Positions 47,065 to 59,672 of a stretch of 64,000 nucleotides of DNA are shown in pieces. The position numbers were made by a program, and so were the translations under genes. Where the stretch lies: positions 26,266,059-26,330,058 of the forward strand of contig OZ025241.1 of the NCBI GenBank assembly GCA_964019155.1. Reading direction: 5' to 3'. Numbering within the stretch: position 1 is the first letter of the stretch; each line of letters begins with the position of its first letter. This DNA is from Osedax fenrisi. Its lineage: Eukaryota; Annelida; Polychaeta; Sabellida; Siboglinidae. The notes beneath the pieces were generated by a model. That model did not search any database. It saw nothing but the letters and a program-made list of their open reading frames with translations, and was not told where the DNA came from.

Positions 47065-47270
47065 TATCCAGAATTATAAAGGCAACTGCAATTATTAATT
47101 ATTAATTATGAACACATATATTTAATCCTGTAATCGAGTGCAATGCTTCGTGCAATACGTGGATACTGATATGCACACACTAATGACGTCACACTTATCT
47201 TAGGTTTATTGCGCAACTAATTCTAATTAGGTATATTATTACTTATTATAGGCATTATTTATATGAATAA

Positions 47271-47525
47271 ACACACACACACACAATGTGCGTACACAGT
47301 ATAACACACATACACACACATACACACATACACACACATACACATACACACATACACACACATACACACATACAAATACACACATACACATACACACACA
47401 TACATACACACATATATACAAATACACACGTACACATACACACACACACACATACACACATATACACACACATACACACACATACACACACATACATACA
47501 CACATATATACAAATACACACGTAT
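47271..47525. repeat. (CACACATA)n compound microsatellite
   Basis: Degenerate ACACATAC repeat over 250 bp, making five overlapping Thr/His or Val/Cys frames, none of them genes. A shorter relative lies at 48331-48413. Confidence 0.95.
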
Positions 47526-47658
47526 ATGTATTGCAATTATACATACGCTATAATATGGTTCTACTATACACTATATTATTGATCTTTGTACGATAATTAA
47601 CGTATTAATTAGGCGAATATACAACTTCTAACAATAGAATGACGTAATAGATACGACG

Positions 47659-47698
47659 TATTACGCAACCGGAGAGGTATTACGCAACCGGAGAGGTA
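47659..47698 (+). repeat. 20-bp direct tandem repeat
   Basis: TATTACGCAACCGGAGAGG occurs twice in tandem. Confidence 0.9.
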
Positions 47699-47897
47699 CC
47701 CTAGAGGTACACTCTGAGATATCGATTGCTGTAGGATGTTGTTTTCTCAGAAATACGTCTAATTATCGTGCAGAGGTCGAGATATCGCTCAGTAATATAA
47801 GTCCTAAGGACACGAGTAGATGTCCTATTTGGCGGTGCCCGTCACGTGTGTACAACGCCTTACCACCGACACGGCGCACCCTACTATGGTATCTTAC

Positions 47898-48193
47898 ACC
47901 TAGAATATGTCCTTGCTTAGACCGAGAACATGTCCTTGATTACCCCGAGAACATGTCCTTGATTACATGAATAAACGTCCTCGCTTATATCGAGATATGT
48001 CCTCGCTTACATCGAGAACATTTCTCGCTTATACCTATAACATGTCCTCGCTTATACCTAGAATATGTCCTTGCTTAGACCGAGAACATGTCCTTGATTA
48101 CCCCGAGAACATATCCTTGATTACCCCGAGAACATGTCCTTGATTACACCTATAACATGTCCTTACTTACACATATAACATGTCCTTACTTAC
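47898..48193 (+). repeat. 23-bp minisatellite, 13 units, ~158-bp higher order
   Basis: Consensus ACCGAGAACATGTCCTTGAT plus TAC. Thirteen units of 22-23 bp. The variant series ACCTAGAATATG, ACCGAGAACATG, CCCGAGAACATG at 47898 recurs from 48056, giving a seven-unit higher-order period of 158 bp. Each unit has an ACATGT palindrome. Confidence 0.9.
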
Positions 48194-48406
48194 ACTTCAG
48201 CCTATGGCTGATACTTAATGTCCTCTCCAATTACCTACAAGTCCCTATTAGCATATGTTTACATAATACACAAATACAAATGCTTTAGCTCTCGTATAAC
48301 ATCATACATATACGTATAGTTGTATAATAAACACACACATACTCACACATACACATACACACACTCACACACATACACTCACACACATATACTCACACAC
48401 ACATAT

Positions 48407-48438
<32 letters not shown>

Positions 48439-48440
48439 TA

Positions 48441-48453
48441 TTTATTATTTATT
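48441..48453 (-). terminator. Two polyadenylation signals
   Basis: AATAAA on the minus strand at 48448-48453 and 48441-48446, about 46-58 bases after the stop codon of the exon at 48499-48867. Position and strand fit 3'-end formation of that transcript. Confidence 0.5.
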
Positions 48454-48498
48454 AATCTATTATATATATACTAACAAATATAAAAATGTAGAATGTAA

Positions 48499-48867
48499 TT
48501 AATGTTTCTTGAGCCAATGTTTCTTCCTCTTTTTCTTGTCCGACGAAACCGGTCGCCCGTCACTATCGGCGATGTCTTCCTTACTTCCGGCGTAGGAGGC
48601 GGGCGCCGACCGCGAATTGCGACGCCATTTTATTCTAGCCCCGCCCCCGTACGCTAGACTCAGAGTCGCGTTGAATATCGACGCCAGGGTGCCACCCTTT
48701 CCCTTGGAGCCGCCGAGGAACGACCAACTTCCTGAATCGGCGGGGGCGTCGGCTTCACCGTCGTCGTCGTCGTAGTCGTCGGAAGTGAGGTCGTCACCGT
48801 CGTCCTCGGAGGACGTGGCTTCCTGGACGTTAATCGTGTCGCCGAGTTCGCAGAGGTTGGCACCTAG
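48499..48867 (-). CDS. C-terminal coding exon of a host gene, unidentified
   Basis: The best host-gene evidence in the window. A textbook acceptor (pyrimidine-rich CCCGCCCCGCCCCTTTTATCAG, read on the minus strand at 48868-48889) precedes 122 codons ending in TAA. Features: residues about 20-40 are strongly acidic (EDDGDDLTSDDYDDDDGEAD), 46-85 hold GSWSFLGGSKGKGGTLASIF and LSLAYGGGARIKWRR, and the C-terminus is a basic cluster KKKRKKHWLKK that could be a nuclear-localisation or membrane-binding tail. GC-rich third positions contrast with all neighbouring retroelements. Upstream exons must lie above 48.9 kb. I do not recognise the family. The open frame continuing upstream to 48969 is intronic. 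Confidence 0.75.
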   Translation of the reverse strand, partial: LGANLCELGDTINVQEATSSEDDGDDLTSDDYDDDDGEADAPADSGSWSFLGGSKGKGGTLASIFNATLSLAYGGGARIKWRRNSRSAPASYAGSKEDIADSDGRPVSSDKKKRKKHWLKKH

Positions 48868-48889
48868 CTGATAAAAGGGGCGGGGCGGG

Positions 48890-49480
48890 GGGCGTGTTAT
48901 CGTATAGAAGGTACAGCACGTATATGTATATGTATATGTACATACATATATATATATATATATAATCATGATTGCAATGCAAAATAACGTAATATACTTA
49001 CTTATATAGGTTACTTACCTAGTACATAATCACAATTCTTACATAACTGATATCGCTATATATAACCATATTCATAATGTATGCTAAGAATATATTAATG
49101 TATTAAGAATGTATTAAGAATTTATTACACCCTAGTTGTATTAAGAATGTCTGATAATATAACTTAGTAATTTACTAAATATGTTTCCGTGTTTGAAAAA
49201 AAATTAAATTTATTAATAACTATAAGCTATCAAATATAGATCAAATCAATGTTAGATTGATATGTATTTTAAAAGGGTTCAATATATAATACGTTTTAAT
49301 ATTCAATTAAATTGAATAAGTCACAATAGCATGTAAATTCGGTTGTATATATTTGTTATAGTTGTATATATATATATATACAACCATATATTATAAATAT
49401 GTATCTTTACTTTATATATAAATATCATTATACTATTAATAGTTAATAATCAATATCATTATAAAATCTAAATATAGATA

Positions 49481-49518
<38 letters not shown>

Positions 49519-51155
49519 CAAGGTTAGTCTTAACTACTGCATACTCATAGCAAGCGAGATTAGCGACAGTTACCCTTTAATCGTAATGAAAATTCCCAGA
49601 AAGTATAATTACAAATGGAATAATAATGTCATACAATTGATAAAACAAATATATCCTAACATGTATATAAATGTGATTGGTAGATAGATCATTTATGTAT
49701 ACATACATATAATAATATATTTTATATTTATGTTTTAACAAAAATAATAATACATACATATATAAACGATAAGTAGAAACTAATATGAATGTTATATTAG
49801 TAAAGGTGAACAAAATAATTTTTTAAATATATAAAATTAACCAAAAATAAAATATTTTAATTTTCTTCTGAAGAGTTATACAATGTACTATATTGTACAC
49901 AATGTAGACTGTACAGTGTACACTGTGCATACCACTATACACTTTACATTATACACTGTACTTTTTATTAGATTTCGAGTTATACCATTATATATATGTG
50001 TGTGTGTGTTTTAAATCAGCAGCAGCAGCAGCAGGCAAACATTTCTTTTTTCATATCTATAGATATATCTATAGTCTAAACTTGTGGTGACGCAATACTT
50101 TGATTGAGGACGATATTAATTGTCTTGAATCAATCCGATATAGCAGAAAGTATTTTAAATATACATATAGGATGTAAAATATTAGCTTTTATAAAAAGCA
50201 TGCAAATTGTATATATTGATCGCTGTTTAGCAAATATCCATTTTAATAAGTATACTTTATTAGAAGTGTTTACATGATCGAATAATTGTATACGAAATAC
50301 TCAGAAATTAAATGACCATATAACTCTGAGCAATTGGTATAATATAAAGGAAGTTTGTAATATGAGGAAGTGAAGTACTCGATAGAGGAGATAAGGCAAT
50401 ATATTCGATAAGGATCTTACACATATTATCGGGTAACAAATTTCAAATTGTTTTATTTTATGCAAATTGTAGAATGAAGAACGACACACATTTGATATCA
50501 GATCTATAGATGCAGCTATGAAACTTAGCTTACAAATGTTAACAATTACTATAGAAAAATACACTGTTAAAAATATCGAATATAAAACTAGTTTTCTTTA
50601 AACAAGAAGTAAATGTTTTTTTATATATAATACTTCTTTAATTTATTAAAGTAAAACTAAATGGTTTTTGAAACCCTTACTTTATATTAAATAATAACCA
50701 AAGGTTTCGAACCCTTTACTTTTTATTATAAAATAACTAAAGGGTTTCGAACTATGTATCTTTTATTAAATATATTAGTATTTAATATTCCTATTAGTTA
50801 ATATATAATTAAAACCAAATTATTGTTGATATTTTTAGTTTTTGTAAATATTTAAAATATATTTTGTAAGTAAAATTAATCATAATATAATTTATAAGAT
50901 ACAAAATATTATTCTATATTTACATATTATTAATTTTATATTCAAATATATATATATTTTTTTAAATTGTAGTTTTTTTATAAAAGTATAATTTCACATA
51001 TAAATATTATTTAAAAAGCAATTATTTCTTGTCTGATATATATAAATATAGCTTACTATTGTAAGAATACGTGCTAATTCATGCTGTATTTGTTTAAATG
51101 ATAAAGTTATATTTAATACAACAATTAGTTATGATTACAATATATATATATATAA

Positions 51156-51202
<47 letters not shown>
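48890..51202. other. AT-rich, probably intronic; small repeats
   Basis: If the exon at 48499-48867 is real this is its upstream intron. It contains a TGTACA/GTACAC cluster at 49880-49965, a short (CAG)6 at 50017-50035, (TA)n at 49486-49515 and three degenerate ~41-bp units with TTTCGAACCCTTTACTTT at 50655-50775. No exon was recognised. Confidence 0.5.
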
Positions 51203-51207
<5 letters not shown>

Positions 51208-51280
51208 ATGATGATATTAAGTTTATTAGCACTAAAATAGGGTCAAGTAGACCCCTTCGCTCGTGCGGGAAGAAAATAAT
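51203..51280 (-). mobile_element. Retroelement 3' tail
   Basis: On the minus strand the sequence reads CGAAGGGGTCTACTTGACCC, then TGCTAATAAACTTAATATC and (ATC)n: polyadenylation-type signal followed by a short repeat tail, the standard end of a LINE. Only the terminal piece is recognisable. Confidence 0.45.
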
Positions 51281-52069
51281 AATTAAATAATAGTAATACG
51301 ATAATAATTTAATAATAATATACATTCAATATACCATGGACAACAATACTAAATAATATAAAGGACCATTATATACTACATTTATATACTACATATATAT
51401 TTCATATCTATTACATCTGATACATCTTGTTCACCAATAAGTCAAAAACCCTTTAACCTTATGAATCCCAAAAGTCATAAATAAAAATATACATAAAAAT
51501 AAGATCAAACCTATTTAGTTAACATATTATAAATACCCTTTAGTTATTATTAGTTAAAAACCTTTAATTTTACATATGGTAAAAGCCTTCATGCTTCGTT
51601 AAAGCTTTTACTAAAGGATCGAAAACCATATAGTCAACTAAATGAGAAGAACAGACAACTTACCAAATGTTTATTCAGTGAAAACTATGGGGTTATTTAT
51701 AAAATTGTAGCTGTAACATCTAAAAAATGAATAAGAGTACTTTAAAAATATTTAACATTAGATTATTTTATAAAACCTATAATTTTGAATATTTAAACTC
51801 TTTAACAGAACATATTTATTCGAAAAATATCATATAAAGCCATATTGTGTATCTTCCTCTTAAAGCTGTACATCTTCCGCATAAAGATGATAATTAGTTG
51901 ATAAGAAAACTGGTGGAAATTTTGAATCAAGGATAATAGACAAATTGAATAAAATATAGTACACAATATTGAACGTTCTGGTACACTATACCGAAGTAGT
52001 TTTGTTAGTACGAATAATTATTATTAATTGTAACGAACAAATATCTGTTGGAGGATACAATATTAACCA

Positions 52070-52116
<47 letters not shown>

Positions 52117-53212
52117 ACATTACCTTTATATATAATATTACCAGTATATTATATAATAATGTGTAACATATATATTTTAGATGAACATACAAAAATAATA
52201 TATATATAACGTATATGATTATATAAATATATATATATATTAATAGATGTGGTGTTAATGCGCAATATTGTGCATGTATATTTAATTTAGTTCTTCTCAA
52301 TAGGTGGCATCGATCTGGTTGTGATTATTATGGTTGCTAGGTTACCGCGACATACGCATCCGCTAATTGATAATTAGTAGTATTCCGTGAATTCTACCTA
52401 CGAAATATTATGTGAAATATTATATTAAAAATATTATATTAAATATAATAATACTGCACGTCTGTTTCCTATTACTTACATGTGATATTATAATACAATA
52501 TAGTCATAAGTACTGTATTTAATATACGAAATATAATATTATCATATTATCAGTTATATTTATTATAAATTATATATCTATATACTTATATTATATGATA
52601 TGGATTTATTCATAGAAATATCTACTAGTTACATGTGCTCTTTGCAAATATATGATATATATATATAATATATAATTATACAATTTATATAATATATATT
52701 TTTTACCACATTAACAAGTATATTCAAAGTAAATATTAATATAAGATATATATAATTAAATAAATAATAAGCCATATATTACACTGTTAATGTACTATAA
52801 CTATTCTAACACATATATATTTTAAACAGGTGAAATGTTAAAGAATGCAATTAAACAGATATCATAAATATTGGCTTTATAGATATTTATATATTTAATA
52901 TATACACATTTATATTTCAACAATTATATATTAATTTTACACGCATAAAATAAATCAGCTATATATATTTATATATAAACCTTAATAAATAAAACTCATA
53001 TTTTGATAAATACAGTCAAATAATGTAGTTTATTGTTACATAAAAGTTACTTAACAGAAATCAACAGCACGGGTGTAAATGGTTAACTATGATTGCGCGA
53101 TTCCTCATGAATACATACATATAGGCCTATATATAGGAAATTATCACGTATTTAGGGAATGTTAACAGTTTTAATAATATTGATAATATTTTGTGTTATA
53201 TATTATAATATT

Positions 53213-53281
<69 letters not shown>

Positions 53282-53499
53282 ACATATATATATATATATA
53301 TATATTATAATGATTGGTTACAGAAAGGTGGTCATTAAAGTCGTGCCTAGTCATGACTATACATGTTATATAATACTATATTCAGAATACTATTTAGTTG
53401 TTACTAACAATTAGTTGATACTAATTGTGTATCTCATTCACACAAATTCAGCGATATCATATATGATTTATGAATTAATGCATTATGTTTATCTATTTG

Positions 53500-53571
<72 letters not shown>

Positions 53572-53677
53572 CTAGAGTTTATAAACTCTATAGACACATA
53601 CATATCTACAATACTCAAGAGTATTATTATGTCTATAATTATATATATATATATATATATATATAATAAATATATAT

Positions 53678-53730
<53 letters not shown>

Positions 53731-55087
53731 TATATATATATATATATATAATATATTATATATATTGCGTAAAATCAAGTAGGCTATATCCTATTGTATT
53801 AAGTAAAACGATAACATATTCAGCTTACAACAATACCTAATAATATATACACATAAATAGAGGAATACTCTCGATAATAAATATAATCATTTTGTTATAA
53901 TACCTGGTAAAGTATTAATGTATTATATATAATATATATTATAATATATCATACTATAGCATACACTTATATATATATATATATAATTAAGAAATTTAAA
54001 TAGTTTCTATCCGATAATATATGTATATTTACAATTATGTACATTACCTGTAATAATATTGTAAGTAAAAAAGCAAAGTATACAACATATATGTTAATAA
54101 ACTTCTAAATGAACAAAAGGTAGGATATATGATGAAAACTCGGTTGCAATAGTATCATATGTTTAGTGTATCTAATATACATATGTATCAGATATCTGAT
54201 GAGAATGGGGGGGGGGGACACATTATTCAGTAGTGCTGCACATAGGGTATACCCGTCTATTGAAAAGTTTTGCTAGCTCGATCACAATAGATTAATAATG
54301 TTATATTAAACATATTTGTGAAGTTTCATCATGTAATATTTAAAATTGGTAAAGCTAAGTGCACTTTAATAATTACATATTTGCATTTATGGTTCAATGT
54401 AAATTTCTATTTTACTTATATATTTTATGTATTTGTGTAATTTTGCGTTGTCATAACAATAACATATTTGAAATATACATATATACATATATTATAATAT
54501 TAATAATGTAAAAAATTACATAAAAATTTAAAAATTATTTTTCTAACAAATAATTTTTTTCACGACTAATTTACTACAAAATTAATTTGTTGTTAAAATG
54601 CTCAATAAAAGTAATTTTTGTAATAAGTATATGCTATTTTTATATTAATATTTATAATTTTATATAATAAGAGATAATGATGATAGATATATATAATATA
54701 AAACAAATATTTGTATTATTCCTTTGATAATTTTTTTTTGATTTACATTTTTATTAAATAAATTAAAATTTACATTAGATCGATTTAATTATTTAAAAAA
54801 ATTTGTTTCTAATATTTTGTAAGCATTTTTTAATATAATAAATATTCTAAAAGGCAATTTTTAATTGTACATATTTTTTCCTTTCATATATCTGTATTTT
54901 TTTTTTTCATAATTGTCAATGTAAATTCCTATCTTTTTTAAATATTGTTTAGCGTTCAGAATTTTGGTCGGTTTTTAATTATTTTTTTATTATATCTAGA
55001 ATTATTAAGAGGAGTTATTCCGAGTTTGTTTCACTATTCTATGAAGGGAACTAAAAATGTTACCCAAACAGTATCTCCTACTGAACA
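51281..55087. other. Long AT-rich stretch, mostly TA arrays
   Basis: No gene or identifiable element. (TA)n at 52074-52111, 53214-53276, 53500-53562 and 53641-53760; a G10 run at 54207-54218. The X-box-like GTTGCTAGGTTACC at about 52332 is the only motif of note. Frames here are Ile/Tyr artefacts. Confidence 0.7.
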
Positions 55088-55735
55088 TATGTTAAGTAGG
55101 GCAAAGTGAACCGCACCTAATACGCATATTTTAACGATAAATGGTCTTAACATTTTTTGACTCATTAATTATATTCAACAAATACAATATATTAATATTA
55201 TATGATTATAGATATTATTGTGATTTTACAATTTAATTTAATCTTTTAATTCCATAGATAACGAGGGCGATTATAACGTACGTGATATTTATGAAAATCA
55301 GAATAATTCATACGCTGCGCGCTGATTGGTTGTAGGGTGTCCGTATTAAGACATCTAGAGTGTCCGTATTGGGAATGTATGACCTCTAGATATATGCTTA
55401 TATGAATATTTGATAACAAACATAGAAATTATATATATAATTTTAGAATGCTTTATTTTTTAATAATATATTTTATATCGATACATTTGTATATTCGTGA
55501 GAAATTTTATGTTGAATTGTTTTTTCATAAATTTAAAAACGTAATAAAAAAATAAGTTTATGGATATATCAGCAATATTTTCAATAATTAAAAAATTAAA
55601 AATACTTTTTTAGACTATTTATATAATGAATATGTTATCCATTAAAAAAATTGTTGTATGATTTATGGTTTCTGAGATACCGAGAGTATCCATATTCGGG
55701 CACTCATCGAATTCGGTTACTTTCCCTAGGTATAA
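55088..55735 (-). mobile_element. TIR element with GGGAAAGT ends, copy 2
   Basis: Ends TAGGGCAAAGTGAACCG and, inverted, TAGGGAAAGTAACCGAATTC. Read on the minus strand it aligns with 3599-3939 and then 5021-5180 of copy 1 (GGTATCTCAGAAACCAT, ATATACAAATATATCGAT, CGCGCAGCGT), so it shows the pre-insertion site of the LINE in copy 1. Carries the same GTGTCCGTATT subterminal words at about 55338 and 55360. Confidence 0.75.
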
Positions 55736-56014
55736 CAACATAGAATATACAGGTACAGGTGTATCTTATGTAATTCGTTTCCTGTGACATTACGCAACAT
55801 CATGAGTCATCACATTTTCAAGAATAAGTGACGACGTTTATTTGTTAGAGTGTAATTTAGATGTTACATATTCTCAATAGTTGTGAGATTTTATAATATA
55901 CGAAGGTTTAAATAACTAATTTACTTTCTATAGTAAGTATAGTTACTTACCTACTTATTAATTATACCTACTTACCATGGTATAATTATACCTGCTTAAC
56001 ATACATATACATAA
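55736..56014. other. AT-rich spacer with inverted TACCTACTTA words
   Basis: Includes several palindromic TATAATTATA/TACCATGGTA words near 55935-55995. No gene seen. Confidence 0.4.
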
Positions 56015-56322
56015 TTATTTTGTATTTATTATTTTTGGTAATTTTTATTTTCCCATCCTGCACGAACTTAGATGAAGTTTTTACTTATAACCATATGGCT
56101 ATATACATTATAATGTCCCCTCGAAGCCGCACTCATGTTAAGGCATCCATATTTAACTAGGACCGATACTTTATTTATACACAATTATATTAGATAACTT
56201 CTAAATATTATTGTAATACATATGTCTAGCTATGTTAATGGTCTGGAGGGGCTCATATATGAGTATACTCGTGTCCTACTACTTTTGTGTATCTGAAGAA
56301 TTAGCCAACTGAGCCACACAAG
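56015..56322 (-). mobile_element. tRNA-derived SINE, family 2, copy 2
   Basis: Minus-strand relative of 46442-46770. Head: TGTGTGGCTCAGTTGGCTAA (good A box) and CGAGTATACTCATATATGAG (decayed B box). Body and A-rich tail correspond throughout. The sequence distance between the copies indicates an old family. Confidence 0.75.
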
Positions 56323-56567
56323 TAGTTTTAATATATATTATAATTTATATATATATAATAATAAATGTAAAATATTGTACAACAGCAAAATATTTAATAT
56401 TGATCACATTTTGTAACATAAGATTATTTCTATAATAAGGGATCCTGAGTATTAATATAATTTTAAAATCTTAAATATATTACTAATACACAATATGTAT
56501 ATGGTGATACTGCCTGGTAGGTTATATGTTACACCTATAGGTTATAGTTTATATGTTACTATAGTAC

Positions 56568-56608
<41 letters not shown>

Positions 56609-56634
56609 ATATATTACTTAATTAACCCTCTCGA

Positions 56635-57257
56635 TATAGGGGAGGGAAGGGGGTAGTGGACGAGAAGGGAGTAGTGGCCGTTTTAATTAACGCTTAGATG
56701 GTGCTTGATTGGATAACAAGTTAAATATACAAGATTTAGATAATCAAAATATCTATAATATATAGTAAATTTTTTTTTTAAATAATTAATAAATTACTCT
56801 AATTTATTATATAATAATTTGTTGTCAAATGTTGACAAAAAACATGATTATATATATGTATGCTTATTTATGTGTAAGAGTATGTGTATATATATAATTA
56901 AATCATTGAATCAAACAAGGTGCGTATGCATCATAAATATAATTATTTAATATTACATAATTACACAAATATAAATCGAATACATTACGAGACACCTATC
57001 GCATTTTCTGGAACTAGCGGCCACTACTACGGCCTTGCCTTATTTTAGTGCTTTTTTGAATGCCTAATCAAACGTTTATAATATTAGGATAAACACTTTA
57101 TATATAAAAGTGAAATCAAAGTATTCTAAGAACTATATGATTTCTAGTTTATTCAAAAAAATAAGAGCCTACAATTCAGTATTTATCGATATATTAGAAA
57201 TCTTCTGAGGCATATTAATTATCGGCCACTATAGTATACTCCCTTCCCTCCCCCATA
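56635..57257. mobile_element. TIR element with GGGGAGGGAAGGG ends
   Basis: The left terminus TATAGGGGAGGGAAGGGGG and the inverted right terminus TATGGGGGAGGGAAGGGAG form a terminal repeat; (A)GTGGCCG or its complement CGGCCACT recurs at 56675, 57007 and 57223. About 620 bp, AT-rich, no coding frame. Architecture resembles the GGGAAAGT elements (TA-rich flank, G-rich start, repeated subterminal word). Confidence 0.6.
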
Positions 57258-57309
57258 GTTCATTATGTTCGTTATAAATATAAAGTATCGATTAAATAAG
57301 CTATATATA

Positions 57310-57310
57310 G

Positions 57311-57362
<52 letters not shown>

Positions 57363-57932
57363 TAGATAGAGATATATGTGAATTGTATATATCTAAATTC
57401 TAATATCTGGAACTTGTATTAAGAATTGTTATCCACGTAAAAATGCACACTTCTAATTACCGTGCTAATACACATATATGTATGCGTATACGCACATACG
57501 CACGTACATACGCGTGTCGACCTTAACTATATCATTAATATGAATACCTATCGACTTCACGCATCGATTATCGACGTATCGTTCATTAGCCGTGACTCAT
57601 ATTACCCCAACACATTATGACGTCATCGCTAATAGAATTACGCTCGCGTGTGTACTATGACCCATATGTTATACAACATCGTCGATACATCGTACCCTCT
57701 ATACTCTAGATGCGTGTTTACACCCTATATATAGGGTGTATACTCTATATGATGTATAGCGATCGTAATCTATTTGATCTATGTGTAAATGATGATCGAC
57801 TGGTAGTAAAACTACGACTAAAGGTGAAGTGAAGGACACCACGTTTGATGGACATTTAAAGGATATTTACAGCAAATATAAGGACCGATAAAGGACGAAT
57901 CTGATGTACATTTTAATGGCGGCTAGATATCC
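57310..57932. other. Non-coding stretch with a 22-bp palindrome
   Basis: TACACCCTATATATAGGGTGTA at 57719-57740 is a perfect palindrome. (TA)n at 57310-57358. GC-mixed sequence (57480-57720) has no clear exon. Confidence 0.5.
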
Positions 57933-58913
57933 TATAGGGGAAAGTTATCTTTTAGCGACTCCTAAATGATTATTTGTAATAACTTATTCTATATATTAAA
58001 TATATTTATTTGAAATTTTGTAATTAGGGTAATATTATTACAATGAATAATGTAGCTATTTTAAATTGTTTATATAATTATATTTACAAGAATTAACAAG
58101 GGTGTAGGTAATCGGATACCTGTTCCTAATACCGACCCCCTTCTCCTATTAACGCCCACTAAAATAATCGTCGTATAAATAAGTATAGTATTATAATATC
58201 CAATCAAAATAGTAGATATACATAAATATAATTAATTATAACATGTACGCAATTTATTTATTATTGAATTTATGTTTTAATATTAATATTAAATTTAAAT
58301 TTAAAATTTATAGTAATTATATTAAAATAGGGTATATTATTATTTAATATTTATTTATTAATCAGTATGAATACATTACATATATATAATCAACTGGAAT
58401 CATGAATCTAAAATATATATATCAATGATACACAAACAACTTACGACATATTTAAAAGTAAAATACGGATCTATTTTTATTGGATATCGTAAATCACACT
58501 TGGTCGGTATTATGGTAATTTAGGGGGTCGGTAATAGGAAAATCATATGGGTTTCAATAATTAAGATATATTAGTTAATATTTATTAAAATTAAATTATT
58601 TTTATAATTGTTATAAAGATTTAATTGATTTACAATATTATATATAGCTTTACGTTTTATTTAAATTAAAATATATTTACAATGATTTAAAAAAGTTATT
58701 ATTCAAATATTTAAAAAGTAAAACCAGAATATTACATTTCATCAAAATAACAATTGTATGATTGAATATTTTGTTAATCAAAATAATTATTAATATTTAC
58801 CATTAAATTACTAATATGTTATGTATATATACTTTGTTGATATCTCTTATAGTTACTGATATACAATATGGGGTCGGTATTGGGAGAGGGTCGGTAATAG
58901 GGGACTTTCCCTA
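57933..58913. mobile_element. TIR element with GGGGAAAGT ends, different interior
   Basis: The left end TATAGGGGAAAGTTATC and inverted right end TAGGGAAAGTCCCCTATTACC bracket 980 bp. The word GGTCGGTAATAGG or its complement (TATTACCGACCC-like) recurs near 58120, 58500, 58535, 58870 and 58890. Interior unlike the 3599 and 55088 copies. Non-autonomous. Confidence 0.6.
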
Positions 58914-58991
58914 ATAATAAAATCTTAACATATATTTTACATTGTTACTTATATTCGAAATTGACATTACATCGTTACGTTACGTAATTAG

Positions 58992-59538
58992 TATGACTAA
59001 TAACTAGGACGTATAACTAGGACGTATAACTATGACTAATAACTATGACTAATAACTAGGACGTATAACTATGACTAATAACTATGACTAATAACTATGA
59101 CTAATAACTATGACTAATAACTATGACTAATAACTAGAACGTATAACTATGACTAATAACTATGACTAATAAATATGACTAATAACTATGACTAATAACT
59201 ATGAATAATAACTATGACTAATAACTATGACTAATAACTATGAATAATAACTAGGACGTATAACTATGACTAATAACTATGACTAATAACTAGAACGTAT
59301 AACTATGACTAATAACTATGACTAATAACTATGACTAATAACTATGACTAATAACTATGACTAATAACTATGACTAATAACTATGACTAATAACTATGAC
59401 TGATAACTATGACTAATAACTATGACTAATAACTAGAACGTATAACTATGACTAATAACTATGACTAATAACTATGACTAATAACTATGACTAATAACTA
59501 TGACTAATAACTATGAATAATAACTATGACTAATAACC
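58992..59538 (+). repeat. 13-bp minisatellite, ~42 units
   Basis: Consensus ACTATGACTAATA; a second unit type, ACTAG(G/A)ACGTATA, is interspersed singly or in pairs. Unit length is constant. Each unit contains stops in all frames, so it is not coding. Confidence 0.95.
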
Positions 59539-59579
59539 TAGGTGTATTTAATTTAAATGTCCTTTACATTTCCTTCAAG

Positions 59580-59672
59580 CATTTACATTGTACACTGTAT
59601 AATGTACAGTGTACACTGTACAGTGTACATTGTACAGTATACATTGAATATTGTACATTGTACAGTGTGCAT
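59580..59672. repeat. TGTACA-rich palindromic array
   Basis: Words TGTACA, ACTGTACAGTGTACA and GTGTACAC in alternating orientation. It is the landing site of the hAT-like element that follows. Confidence 0.8.

Noticed and set aside
47239..47596. Five overlapping Val/Cys/Tyr and Thr/His frames
   Set aside because: All arise from the ACACATAC microsatellite.
47898..48193. CRISPR-like array
   Set aside because: Units are contiguous 23-mers without unique spacers; same reasoning for the arrays at 19638 and 58992.
50017..50035. Poly-Gln exon from (CAG)6
   Set aside because: Too short, with AT-rich stop-containing flanks and no splice signals.
53415..53778. Ile/Tyr frames on both strands
   Set aside because: (TA)n translations.
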